From: Acidobacteriaceae bacterium
GTDB taxonomy: Bacteria > Acidobacteriota > Terriglobia > Terriglobales > Acidobacteriaceae
Reading direction: 5' to 3'
Assembly: GCA_025462735.1 (NCBI GenBank)
Contig: JAOAPC010000010.1
Coordinates: 62,001 to 126,000, forward strand
Length of the DNA: 64,000 nucleotides
The position numbers were made by a program, and so were the translations under genes. Of the stretch, positions 41,480-50,255 are shown one piece after another; within the stretch, counting starts at the first letter, position 1; each line of letters opens with the position of its first letter. The notes beneath the pieces are model-generated. The model did not search any database, was not told where the DNA came from, and saw nothing but the letters and a program-made list of their open reading frames with translations.

Positions 41480-43777
41480 TCACTGCATGTCAAAATCCGC
41501 CACCAGTCTCAGTATTGCTCGGCCGGGGACGTTCAGAGTTTCTGTTATCGGTTTGCCGTCGTTGCTCCAATGGACATTCGTACCGTGCCGCGATGGAATA
41601 GTGATCGTTCCAGACCGCGCTTCTGCCGTGGGGTTGTAAAGTACAAAGTTGAGCTGGCGCGGGGGAAACTGCTGTGCATCGAAGGTATCGAGCAAGTCTA
41701 GATTTACCATCATCAATTCGCGGTCGCTCACCTGGCCGAGAGCCTCGAACATGAGATACATCCAAATGCACTCACCTGCACCGTAGATTTCTTTTCCCAC
41801 GTTTCCTGTTTGTCCGCCTAGTTCCAATGTTCCGAGGTTTTCGAAGGGAATAAATCCCATAGGCACGTTGCGGCGGTCTTCTGAACACTTCTCAAAGAAG
41901 CTGAAATTGTTGCGTCGCTGCTGGTCCATGAAGCGCAACAGGCTTTCGCTCACAATTCTTCTTTTCATGATTGCCGTCCAAGGGAGAATGGCCTCAACAT
42001 TCTCTTTGAACGCGGGATAAAGGATCGAAGCTGCGGCCTGCACCATGCCGCGAATATCGTGAGTTTTCTGACTAGGGTCGGAGTACCAATAGAACATCCG
42101 CAACTGCTCGCAAAGCAGATAATTCGCCTGCTCGTGCAGGCCGAGTTCGGCAGCCGCCAGTGCGCCGTAAGCAAGCTCCTGCGGCTCATGAAAAAGCCGC
42201 TCCGCAGGCACGGTACACAGGGCCTGTACCGCTTGCTTCGCCTCCGCGCGGTAATGTTCTTCTTTAGTCAAACTGCTGGCTATTAACGCTGCCCACGCAT
42301 ACAGTCCGCCGACAGCGTAATTTGTGCCGGCGCCTTGGGCCTGCAAGGTTGATACTTCGTAATAAATTGGGAAAAGGTAGTCGTACTCGTGCGCCATCTT
42401 TTCGGCGTTTGCGAAGGCATCCAGGAAATGAGCTTTAACTTCCTCCGATCCCGCCAAGCTTCCGATCATCGGATACTTAATCAAGCCGTTTTCGAAGGGA
42501 TACCATGAGTCCGCCCGTTCGTTAGTTGGGCGGACAAAGTCGTTGCTCACGCTATGTGTGTCCGCGTGATAAAAACCCGGCAGGTCATCTACGAGCTGTT
42601 TGCATCCGGCCTGAAACGGCGCTGACGGGTGCAGGCGAAGATATAGAAGCGAGGGCCACAGAACATCCGTTAATGTCATCAGCTCGAAATTGTCAGCCGG
42701 TTGTTTCCACAGCTGTGAGCTCTCCTTCACGTAGGCACGAAGCCCGGTGTGCCCACCGGCTTCAACCTGCGTCTGGGATTTCTCTTGCAAGTTGGCGACA
42801 GTGCCAGTTGCGAAATCTTTCCATGACGCGCCACACCGTGGCCAATCCAGCTTTTCCTCGAACAGCGGAAGCAACGCCTGCAGCCATCGAGCGACGGCCT
42901 GCTGCTCGGTCAACAAAGTAGTGAGAGGAGTCTGTCGCAGCCAATAGGTGAATCTAACTTCACCGGCAGGAAGCACATTTCCCGTGGCTTGATCCGCAAT
43001 TAGACCAATGCCAAGTCGCTGGGTGCCGTCGCGTTCAATCCGGGAGACGCTCGAGCACCGATAAACCAGGAAACGTGGAATATTTTCTATCCCCATCCAT
43101 TCCATATCGCCGACATCGAAATACATCATGGTCTCAACACCGACATTTTGGTCGAGCAGATAGACGGCGGGCAGATCGTTACCCCACGCGCCGAGCGAGT
43201 TGCGTGTCGGTTGCTGGAGCAGGACGCGCCTCCAACTTCCTGACTGGCCCTCCATCAGCGTTGAGTTCGAATTCAGCCAGACGATGATCTGAGGTTCAAC
43301 GTGACTCCCTTGGCGGAGCCTGATCGAGCGAGGCAACTTGAGGGCAGTGCGGAACCTAAACCACGCGGGATCTCCACCTTGGCTGTGAGCTGAGATATCG
43401 GCATTCCATCTGTATGAGACGGATTTCCCATCAAGATCTTCGGCTGACGCTGAGCCTTCGCAGATTAGTGTGGAATCTTTCCTGGAAACGCGTGAAGTTT
43501 TCAATGGAAATGAAGGGCCGGTCACTAGCGGAATCCTTGGCAGTGTGGCAGGGCGCCATTCGTCTGCCACGTGAAGGAAATTCTGGAAACCGAAGGGTGC
43601 CCCAGCCGAAGATACTCGCAGCTGCTGATCACCACTTTCAAGACTCGTGAATGATGAAGCTTCCCCCAGGTTTGGCAACAAGCTAAGAGCTCTGGAACTT
43701 TTGACATAAAGTGGGGAAGCGCCCGCGGCCGTAGCGAGACAAGTCTTCACGAAGCCGCGCCGATCGAGGAGACTCAT
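41480..43777 (-). CDS. Tat-exported hypothetical protein with helical C-terminal half
   Basis: 765 residues, with a twin-arginine-type signal (DRRGFVKTCLATAAGA). The N-terminal 290 residues are beta-rich. The second half is helical, with DSWYPFENGLIKYPMIGSL, NYAVGGLYAWAALIASSL and ELAYGALAAAELGLHEQANYLL segments resembling an (alpha/alpha) toroid. A short C-terminal beta domain is LNFVLYNPTAEARSGTITIPSRHG. The plan is similar to the 37670-40234 protein, so the two may be distant relatives. It lies 71 bases after the TonB receptor and overlaps the longest GH130 frame. Probably a secreted glycan-acting enzyme; not a recognised family. Confidence 0.7.
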   Translation of the reverse strand: MSLLDRRGFVKTCLATAAGASPLYVKSSRALSLLPNLGEASSFTSLESGDQQLRVSSAGAPFGFQNFLHVADEWRPATLPRIPLVTGPSFPLKTSRVSRKDSTLICEGSASAEDLDGKSVSYRWNADISAHSQGGDPAWFRFRTALKLPRSIRLRQGSHVEPQIIVWLNSNSTLMEGQSGSWRRVLLQQPTRNSLGAWGNDLPAVYLLDQNVGVETMMYFDVGDMEWMGIENIPRFLVYRCSSVSRIERDGTQRLGIGLIADQATGNVLPAGEVRFTYWLRQTPLTTLLTEQQAVARWLQALLPLFEEKLDWPRCGASWKDFATGTVANLQEKSQTQVEAGGHTGLRAYVKESSQLWKQPADNFELMTLTDVLWPSLLYLRLHPSAPFQAGCKQLVDDLPGFYHADTHSVSNDFVRPTNERADSWYPFENGLIKYPMIGSLAGSEEVKAHFLDAFANAEKMAHEYDYLFPIYYEVSTLQAQGAGTNYAVGGLYAWAALIASSLTKEEHYRAEAKQAVQALCTVPAERLFHEPQELAYGALAAAELGLHEQANYLLCEQLRMFYWYSDPSQKTHDIRGMVQAAASILYPAFKENVEAILPWTAIMKRRIVSESLLRFMDQQRRNNFSFFEKCSEDRRNVPMGFIPFENLGTLELGGQTGNVGKEIYGAGECIWMYLMFEALGQVSDRELMMVNLDLLDTFDAQQFPPRQLNFVLYNPTAEARSGTITIPSRHGTNVHWSNDGKPITETLNVPGRAILRLVADFDMQ

Positions 43778-43848
43778 GTGAGTATTAGAAGAGTACGATT
43801 GCGATCAAGTTCCTGCTAAGGATGTCCTCAGCAGGAACTCGCCAAGTG

Positions 43849-46800
43849 TCAGTATTCGATCTTCAACCCAAACTGAATGGTTCGTGGGCCGCTTGCACTC
43901 GTAACCGCACCAAAGCCGCACGCGAGTCGCCCACTACAGCCGGGGCCGCCTGCCGGAACGAACGGCGTGCCCAAGGGCGTGGCGAATCCGCCCGACCCGC
44001 CCGGCTGCTGAAAGATGTGACGATTGAAGATGTTAAAGAATTCCGCGCGGAAATCGATGTTGGCCTTCTCTCCGAACAGTCGAGTTCTCTTGCCGAGAGT
44101 GAAATCCTCGTTTCGGCCGCCGAATGCCCGTGCGCCGTCCAGAGAGCGGCGTTCATTGCCGAATGCGAGTGGACCTTGGGCCCCCGTATTTACCAGCGCG
44201 AAGGCGTTAGGGTTGAAGAACGGAGTAGTTGCGTAATTGAAGTGCCCCTTATTGGTCTGAGGCACTCCCGGAATAACATTGACGCGAGCGTTGGTGCCGT
44301 AGTTTTCGCATCCGGCAAACAGCACATCGCCGGCCGTACCACTGCAGCTCTGGTACACCGCTGTCGGCAGACCTGAGTGGTAAGAGGCGACACCAGAAAC
44401 GTACCACCCCCCGACGACACGATCCACAACCCCACCCTGATTCAGGACAGGCTTGCCACGCCCGGCTGGCAGCTCATAGAAGAAACTAGCTACCAGACTT
44501 TGAGGCGTGTCGAGTTCGCTCACAGCCTTTTCGGCCGCGCGATTGTACGAGTTTTGCCCAGCGAAGCTGTTGGTGCCGATGAATCCGGAGACACCCGGTC
44601 CCGCCGAGTCGGCATCAGTGATGTTCTTAGAAACCGTGTACGACACAAGGAAGCTGAGACCCTGGGCAAAACGCTTGTTTACCTGCAATTGCATTGCATG
44701 GTAGGTCGAGTTTCCGCTGCGATCCGGCGTGAAAGAATTGTCTTCGAGATTGAAGTTGCCGTACTGCGGGAAGGGGCGCAGGGCCTGATTAATGTTCCCA
44801 GTGAAGCCGGCGTACGGCACCTTAACACCCGCGGCTACTGCGTTGGGACAGGTTCCACCTGTAAGACAGCTAACGTTCATAATTAACTCGGTACCGAGCG
44901 GTAAGTATTTTGGGTTCACCTGATTGGGAATATAGTTCAGCGCCGGAAGATGAGTCCCCTTGGATCCCACATAAGCTATGCTGACCGCGAGGTTTTTGGC
45001 GATCTGGCGTTGCACGTCGAGGTTCCAGGACTGAATGTCAGCAGGCCGTCCACTGTTAGCCGATACCAGAATCACCCCATTGCTGCCATTCTGGCCCTCG
45101 GGCGTAAACGGTCCGAGGTTAGGGAAAAGATGCGGTATGGGGTTGTCGATCTGGAGCGGGCCGCCGTTTGTGGGAGTAATGGTTTGCCGGTTAAAGAATC
45201 CCAAGCTGTCCTGATCAGCAAAAGATCCCTCTTTCAGCGGCTCGTAGAAGATGCCGTACCCTCCACGAAGCACCGTTTTGTCATCGATGCTGTAGGCAAA
45301 ACCCAGCCGCGGTCCGATAGCTTTCGTGTAAATGTTCTGGGGACGCTTGCGTCCGTTCCGCCCTGTCCCGCTGCCAAAGTAGGTGTAAGCTCCGAGAATG
45401 CCTCCGGCGCCAGGGTTGGCGAGCGTCGGGTCAACCGCAGAGAAGCGGCTCTGCGCTTCGGTAGCTGGAATGTCCAAATCGTATCGCAGACCGTAGTTTA
45501 AATTTAAGCGGCTGGTGACTCTATACGTATCCTGGCCATAGAAATAGAAATCCTTGTACCGCACTCCGCTGAATCCCCCGTAGTTGAGAGTGGAGGAGTC
45601 GGAAAGACCAAAAAGCGAACTTGCGACCGGGTCCCCTCCGGTTCCGGCATTACTGGTCTGAGCGGAACTGAAATCGAATTCGCCCGACGCTGTGGTCAAT
45701 CGTTTTACATTGAATTGCAGCATCCGCACGCCGCCGCCGAACTTATAAGCGTGCTTTCCTTTTACCCAACTCACGGAATCGTTAATCTGAAAAACGTTGT
45801 CGGCAAACTCCGAGTCGCCGCAGTTATTTACCTGGTAAGGGGACCCGTTCCACTTCATACAGGGGAAGGTGTTGTTTCTAACTCCGGTAAGCCCGATCTT
45901 CGCAGGGAACCCTTTGCCTAAACTGTTTGAGATCTCCCCCCTGAAACGGCGGCTAAATCCGAAAAGGAACTGATTAACTACCGTGGGACTGAATACATAG
46001 TTGTGCCCGAACCGCGCGTACCGGGTGTCCTGGGGCGTGTGCGAACCAAACATCGGACCAAGAGCTGAAGTGCCGCCGGTGTTTGTGTTGTCATAGTCAA
46101 AGCCAAACGAGACCCTCTGCTTGTCGGAAATGATCTGATCAATTTTGAGGTCCCAGAGATTTGCCCTAGTTTGCGAAAGAGAGCGGTCAATCACATTGTT
46201 TTCAAGACTTCCGTTCGTAGCCGGCAGCAGGGCAAAAACGTTTTTCATCACCGTGCTCTCGGTGTAATTGGGATCATTAGACAGCACGTTGCCCGGAATG
46301 GCATTGTGCGTTGTAGGGTCATAAAGCTGGTGGTTCAGGTTACTGCAGATTCCGCCGCTAAATCCTTCAGTGCAGAGGGCTGCGAAGTTGCCGCTGCGGA
46401 AATTCTCGTTTGGGAGACTGGTAGGATTGCTGCCGCCGGTCTGAAAGCGGAATCCCTCATAGTCGAAAAAGAAAAGTGTCTTGTTTCGCCCGTCATAAAG
46501 ATGAGGCAGATACACGGGCCCACCCACGGTGAATCCAAAGTCGTTTTGCGTATCGATCGGCCGCTTGATGGTTTCGAGGTTATTGAACCAACTGTTAGCG
46601 TCCAACACGCGATTGCGCAGGAAGTCGTACGCTGACCCATGGAATGCATTGGTTCCTGACTTCATGGTGAGGTTGACGATGCCGTCTCCGGATTCGCCGA
46701 ACTCGGGCGCGAAATTGCTCTGAAGCACTTTGAATTCCTGCACACCCTCCGTGGAAACGCCCTTGTTCCACTGCGTGTTAGGAGAGACCAGTGAAATGGA

Positions 46801-47403
46801 AACCCCGTCAACTAGAATGTCGGTACCACCTTCTTGACCGCCATTCACCTTGAAATCATCGGTCGAATTGCTTCCGGGGTCGTTACCAACGTTTCCGACG
46901 AAACCTGGAATCAGTGTGATGAACTGTACGGGGTTGCGAATCGTCCCGGAAACTTCCAACGGGAGGTTAGCCACCAAGCTGCTTGGCACGCTCGATCCAA
47001 GGTCTGAAGTTTCGGTCTCCAATTGGGAAGCATCGGCCGCAACCGTGACATTTTCTGAAGTCGAGCCGACTTGCAGTTGCACGTCCAGCCCGACGGTGCT
47101 ATTCGTCCCCACCGTCACTCCCTCTCGGGTGTACTTCTTCATGTCTTTTGCTTCAACGGTGACGGCGTAGCGCCCAGGCGGGAGGTTCGGCAGTGAAAAC
47201 AGGCCGGCGCTCGTGGTGGTTGCCGTGACCGTAAGCCCAGTGTCCATATTTCTGCCGGTTACGGTTGCTCCTGAGACCACCGCATTGGCGGCGTCGACCA
47301 CCGTACCTTGAATGCTTCCGTTTGTCGTCTGTCCCGCAACCGAGACGACCAGAACTGCACTCAGCAGCGACGAAAAAGAAAGCAAACGCAAGAAATTTTT
47401 CAC
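43849..47403 (-). CDS. Oar-like TonB-dependent receptor with N-terminal carboxypeptidase-regulatory domain
   Basis: Start taken at GTG 47403 (VKNFLRLLSFSSLLSAVLVVSVAGQ), with GAGGAGG 5 bases upstream; the ORF-track Met at 47475 is too early. 1184 aa. After the signal peptide comes a CarboxypepD_reg-like domain (GSIQGTVVDAANAVVSGATVTGRN...YAVTVEAKDMKKYTREG). A plug domain (GGQEGGTDILVDGVSISLVSPN, ESGDGIVNLTMKSGTNAFHGSAYDF) follows, then a long barrel ending in a terminal aromatic strand (GPRTIQFGLKIEY). It is an outer-membrane importer of the type that takes up oligosaccharides or other large nutrients in Acidobacteriota. Divergent from a membrane-anchored regulator. Confidence 0.93.
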   Translation of the reverse strand: MKNFLRLLSFSSLLSAVLVVSVAGQTTNGSIQGTVVDAANAVVSGATVTGRNMDTGLTVTATTTSAGLFSLPNLPPGRYAVTVEAKDMKKYTREGVTVGTNSTVGLDVQLQVGSTSENVTVAADASQLETETSDLGSSVPSSLVANLPLEVSGTIRNPVQFITLIPGFVGNVGNDPGSNSTDDFKVNGGQEGGTDILVDGVSISLVSPNTQWNKGVSTEGVQEFKVLQSNFAPEFGESGDGIVNLTMKSGTNAFHGSAYDFLRNRVLDANSWFNNLETIKRPIDTQNDFGFTVGGPVYLPHLYDGRNKTLFFFDYEGFRFQTGGSNPTSLPNENFRSGNFAALCTEGFSGGICSNLNHQLYDPTTHNAIPGNVLSNDPNYTESTVMKNVFALLPATNGSLENNVIDRSLSQTRANLWDLKIDQIISDKQRVSFGFDYDNTNTGGTSALGPMFGSHTPQDTRYARFGHNYVFSPTVVNQFLFGFSRRFRGEISNSLGKGFPAKIGLTGVRNNTFPCMKWNGSPYQVNNCGDSEFADNVFQINDSVSWVKGKHAYKFGGGVRMLQFNVKRLTTASGEFDFSSAQTSNAGTGGDPVASSLFGLSDSSTLNYGGFSGVRYKDFYFYGQDTYRVTSRLNLNYGLRYDLDIPATEAQSRFSAVDPTLANPGAGGILGAYTYFGSGTGRNGRKRPQNIYTKAIGPRLGFAYSIDDKTVLRGGYGIFYEPLKEGSFADQDSLGFFNRQTITPTNGGPLQIDNPIPHLFPNLGPFTPEGQNGSNGVILVSANSGRPADIQSWNLDVQRQIAKNLAVSIAYVGSKGTHLPALNYIPNQVNPKYLPLGTELIMNVSCLTGGTCPNAVAAGVKVPYAGFTGNINQALRPFPQYGNFNLEDNSFTPDRSGNSTYHAMQLQVNKRFAQGLSFLVSYTVSKNITDADSAGPGVSGFIGTNSFAGQNSYNRAAEKAVSELDTPQSLVASFFYELPAGRGKPVLNQGGVVDRVVGGWYVSGVASYHSGLPTAVYQSCSGTAGDVLFAGCENYGTNARVNVIPGVPQTNKGHFNYATTPFFNPNAFALVNTGAQGPLAFGNERRSLDGARAFGGRNEDFTLGKRTRLFGEKANIDFRAEFFNIFNRHIFQQPGGSGGFATPLGTPFVPAGGPGCSGRLACGFGAVTSASGPRTIQFGLKIEY

Positions 47404-47664
47404 TCCGGCCTCCTCGGCAAATTTCTCCAAGCTTCCATATCCCATATACGGAAACCCATACGGAAAAATTAGCAACCCACGTTATGGTGCAGTAGTATAA
47501 AACCATTATCAGGACAAGTGGGAAAAGGGAGTAGCTTGTGAATTCATGGTGATTCACATGTCGATATCGCTTCAAGGCAGTAAATTTCCAACAATTTGGT
47601 TTGTCCGGGCAGTGTGGTAGGATTCGTGCGGTCGTTCCTGTCGTAGGGCACCACGTCGCTGTCC
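47404..47664. promoter_or_regulatory. Divergent promoter region of TonB receptor and regulator
   Basis: 261 bases between the two divergent starts. It holds the inverted repeat GTGAAT-8-ATTCAC (47538-47557) and two ACGGAAA direct repeats near the receptor start. TATACT on the minus strand (about 47497-47502) could be its -10; no matching -35 stands out. Confidence 0.45.
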
Positions 47665-48957
47665 ATGAGTACTTCCGCAACCCAATCCGCCGTTATTGAA
47701 AATCCCCTCAGCGACGAGCGCTGGCAACTCGTTCACCGAATCCTGGCCAGCCCACCATTTCAAAAAAGCGGACGGTTGCGCGACCTCCTTCAATACATCA
47801 CAGCGCAGACGATTGCTGGCTACGCCCATGAATTAACTGAGCAGCATATAGGCGAGGCGGTGTTTGGCAAGCGTCCAGGATACAGTCCGCTCGACGACAG
47901 CTCAGTGCGGGTGCATGCCCGGCAGCTCCGTCTAAGACTCCACGAGTATTTTGACGGAGTAGGACGAGATGAACTCCTGATAGTTGAAATACCTAAGGGC
48001 TCGTATGCTCCGACGTTCAGGATCGCTAGGGTTGTTGAGGCTGCACCTGTGGCTACCCCGGTAGTCGCTTCGATCCAGCCTCGGGTCAATCGCACTCTTT
48101 TGCCCTGGGTCCTATGCGGGGTATTGACTGTCTTTTGCGTCCAGCTGAGTACTGCTCCCGGTTCACCCGCCCACGCCGCCGCTCCTCCGTGGCCATTTCC
48201 TCAAATTTTCGATACGCGGCACCAAACCGTCATTGTGGTCGCGGACGGTAACTACGGCATGTTCCGGATACTCACCGGCGAACGCGGTTCGCTCCCGCAA
48301 TACTTACAGCGAGACTTCCCGCAGAGCGCTGCAGTACTCAAATTGGGAAAGGCCGGATCTCGCTTTGCTGACTATATTTCGAATTCGACGCTCACTTCAT
48401 TTGCAGACGTGGCCAATGCTGTCTCCCTGGTGAAGATAGCCGGGCCGTTACAAAAGCAAGTTTCAGTGCGTTCCGCAAGAGATCTAAGAATCCGGGACTT
48501 GGACCACGAGAACTATATTTTCGTCGGAAGCCCTGCATCCAACCCGTGGGTATCACTTTTCCAAGACAAGCTTAATTTTCGTGAAAGTGAGTCGGCCGTC
48601 GGCAATAGCGCAAAAGCATTTGTGAATAAAAATCCCCTGCCCGGCGAGCAAGCGCAATACGAAGGCCTGCGCTGGACGGGAACGGAGGGCGATGATTACG
48701 CGACCATTGCTCTTCTTCCCAATATCACACAGGACGGCAGCGTTCTGATACTGCAAGGCCTTCAGCAGGAAGGCACCGAAGCCGCCGGCCGGTTTCTGGC
48801 TGACGCCGACAACCGGCATCAACTACAGCGCGCTCTCGGAATTCCCGTTTTAGACAGCGTTGCGGGGAATGTCTGGTTCGAAGCCCTGATTCGTTCGCGA
48901 ACAGTTTCTGGCGCGCCAAATTCAAGCACCCTAGTTTCGGTCCGACGAATTCGTTGA
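47665..48957 (+). CDS. Membrane-anchored winged-helix-type regulator
   Basis: 430 residues. The N-terminal 120 are cytosolic and contain FQKSGRLRDLLQYITAQTIAG...ELTEQHIGEAVFGKRPGYSPLDDSSVRVHARQLRLRLHEYFDGVG...IEIPKGSYAPTF in parts, a DNA-binding-type domain often found in Acidobacteriota next to TonB receptors. One membrane helix follows (TLLPWVLCGVLTVFCVQLS, about 143-162), and the rest is a periplasmic alpha/beta domain that may sense a ligand. It is divergent from the TonB receptor and a likely regulator of it. DNA binding is inferred. Confidence 0.75.
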   Translation: MSTSATQSAVIENPLSDERWQLVHRILASPPFQKSGRLRDLLQYITAQTIAGYAHELTEQHIGEAVFGKRPGYSPLDDSSVRVHARQLRLRLHEYFDGVGRDELLIVEIPKGSYAPTFRIARVVEAAPVATPVVASIQPRVNRTLLPWVLCGVLTVFCVQLSTAPGSPAHAAAPPWPFPQIFDTRHQTVIVVADGNYGMFRILTGERGSLPQYLQRDFPQSAAVLKLGKAGSRFADYISNSTLTSFADVANAVSLVKIAGPLQKQVSVRSARDLRIRDLDHENYIFVGSPASNPWVSLFQDKLNFRESESAVGNSAKAFVNKNPLPGEQAQYEGLRWTGTEGDDYATIALLPNITQDGSVLILQGLQQEGTEAAGRFLADADNRHQLQRALGIPVLDSVAGNVWFEALIRSRTVSGAPNSSTLVSVRRIR

Positions 48958-49020
48958 CGGGCGCTTAATTGCGCACTCTAACGTTCAATCGACACTGCTA
49001 CGTAGTAAACTGTCGCTGCT

Positions 49021-50220
49021 TTGAGCAGAGATTCAAGTATTGTATGTCGGCGGCCACGTGTTTTTCCTTCACAGTTAAGTGCGGCCTTCAGGCTTTGGAG
49101 CCTTAGCGCCATTCTGGTCGGCGCGATCGTTGCCTTGGGGGTTGGAGCCGAAGGGCAGAGCGACGTGAGCGCGCTGCTTGGGCAGGCTCGTGTCGCGGAA
49201 AAAGCGGGAGACTACGCAAGCGCCGGTCGTCTGTATGAGCAGGCCTTGGCCACGGCTCCGGGGAATCTCGAGGTCCTGAAACGATTCGGAGTTCTCGAAC
49301 AGACGGAACTCAAGTTCGATGACTCCATAGTGCACTTCCAGCAAGTGGTTGTGCGTGAGCCGCAGTATTCTGAAGTAAATTTTTTTCTGGGCATGTCCTA
49401 TTTTGGAAAAAATGATTTTCTTCATGCTATCCAAAGCTTCGAACGGGAGCTGGCAAATTCCAAACCCAATCCCCGTTGCCGTTACTATCTCGCTCTCGCG
49501 CTAGAATCCTCTAACCGGATCGACGATGCTGTTTCGCAACTGAACCAATCTTTGGCTGAAAATCCCCAGGATGCAGACGCACTGTATCAGCTGGCACTGA
49601 TCCACAAGAATGCATCTTTGCAAGCGATTGACCGCTTAAAAAATCTTGACCCTGATTCTTTTCAGTTACATGCATTGATGGGCGAGATCTACGCAGAGGA
49701 GGAACATTATGCCGAATCTGCCAAGGAATACCGGTCTGCGCTCGACAAGCGGCCTGGCGCCCAACGAATCCATTATTCGATAGGCGTTGCCTACTGGGCG
49801 GAGCATGATCTCGATGGCGCTGAGAAGGAGTTCACACTTGCGTTGAAAGAGAATTCCGATGATCCCATGACCAATTTATATCTTGGAGACATAGCGGTAC
49901 AGGAGGGGCATTTTGCTGAGGCCCTCACGTACTTAGGCATCGCGCAGAAAGGCAAACTCGATGTGCCGCAGATCCATTTGTTGTTAGGTAAGTGCTATCG
50001 TGCGCAGAACGATCTGGAACGCGCAAAAGCCGAATTTGTTGCCGCCACCAAGGCCGACCCCACTGCAGCCGCTCCCCATTATTTGCTGGCCCAAGTTTAC
50101 CGGGCGCAGCACAATGCTGAAGCGAGTGGCCGCGAACTCGCCGAGTATGAAAATCTTTCTAGATCGAACCCAGACGAAAAGCAGGAATCGCGCAGCGACT
50201 CGGTTCAAGACCCAAAGTAG
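49021..50220 (+). CDS. Secreted TPR protein paired with a CRTAC1-like gene
   Basis: 399 residues, TTG start (no better in-frame start before the hydrophobic segment LWSLSAILVGAIVALGVGA). At least seven TPR units are visible, for example ARVAEKAGDYASAGRLYEQALATAPGN, RCRYYLALALESSNRIDDAVSQLNQSL and NDLERAKAEFVAATKADPT. TPR solenoids scaffold protein-protein contacts, here probably outside the cytoplasm. It is followed after 35 bases (or 5, if the TTG is used) by the 50256 CRTAC1-like gene, so the two products may interact. Confidence 0.85.
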   Translation: MSRDSSIVCRRPRVFPSQLSAAFRLWSLSAILVGAIVALGVGAEGQSDVSALLGQARVAEKAGDYASAGRLYEQALATAPGNLEVLKRFGVLEQTELKFDDSIVHFQQVVVREPQYSEVNFFLGMSYFGKNDFLHAIQSFERELANSKPNPRCRYYLALALESSNRIDDAVSQLNQSLAENPQDADALYQLALIHKNASLQAIDRLKNLDPDSFQLHALMGEIYAEEEHYAESAKEYRSALDKRPGAQRIHYSIGVAYWAEHDLDGAEKEFTLALKENSDDPMTNLYLGDIAVQEGHFAEALTYLGIAQKGKLDVPQIHLLLGKCYRAQNDLERAKAEFVAATKADPTAAAPHYLLAQVYRAQHNAEASGRELAEYENLSRSNPDEKQESRSDSVQDPK

Positions 50221-50255
50221 GTTGCTTGATCGGCAAACCAAATCAGTTTCTCACG

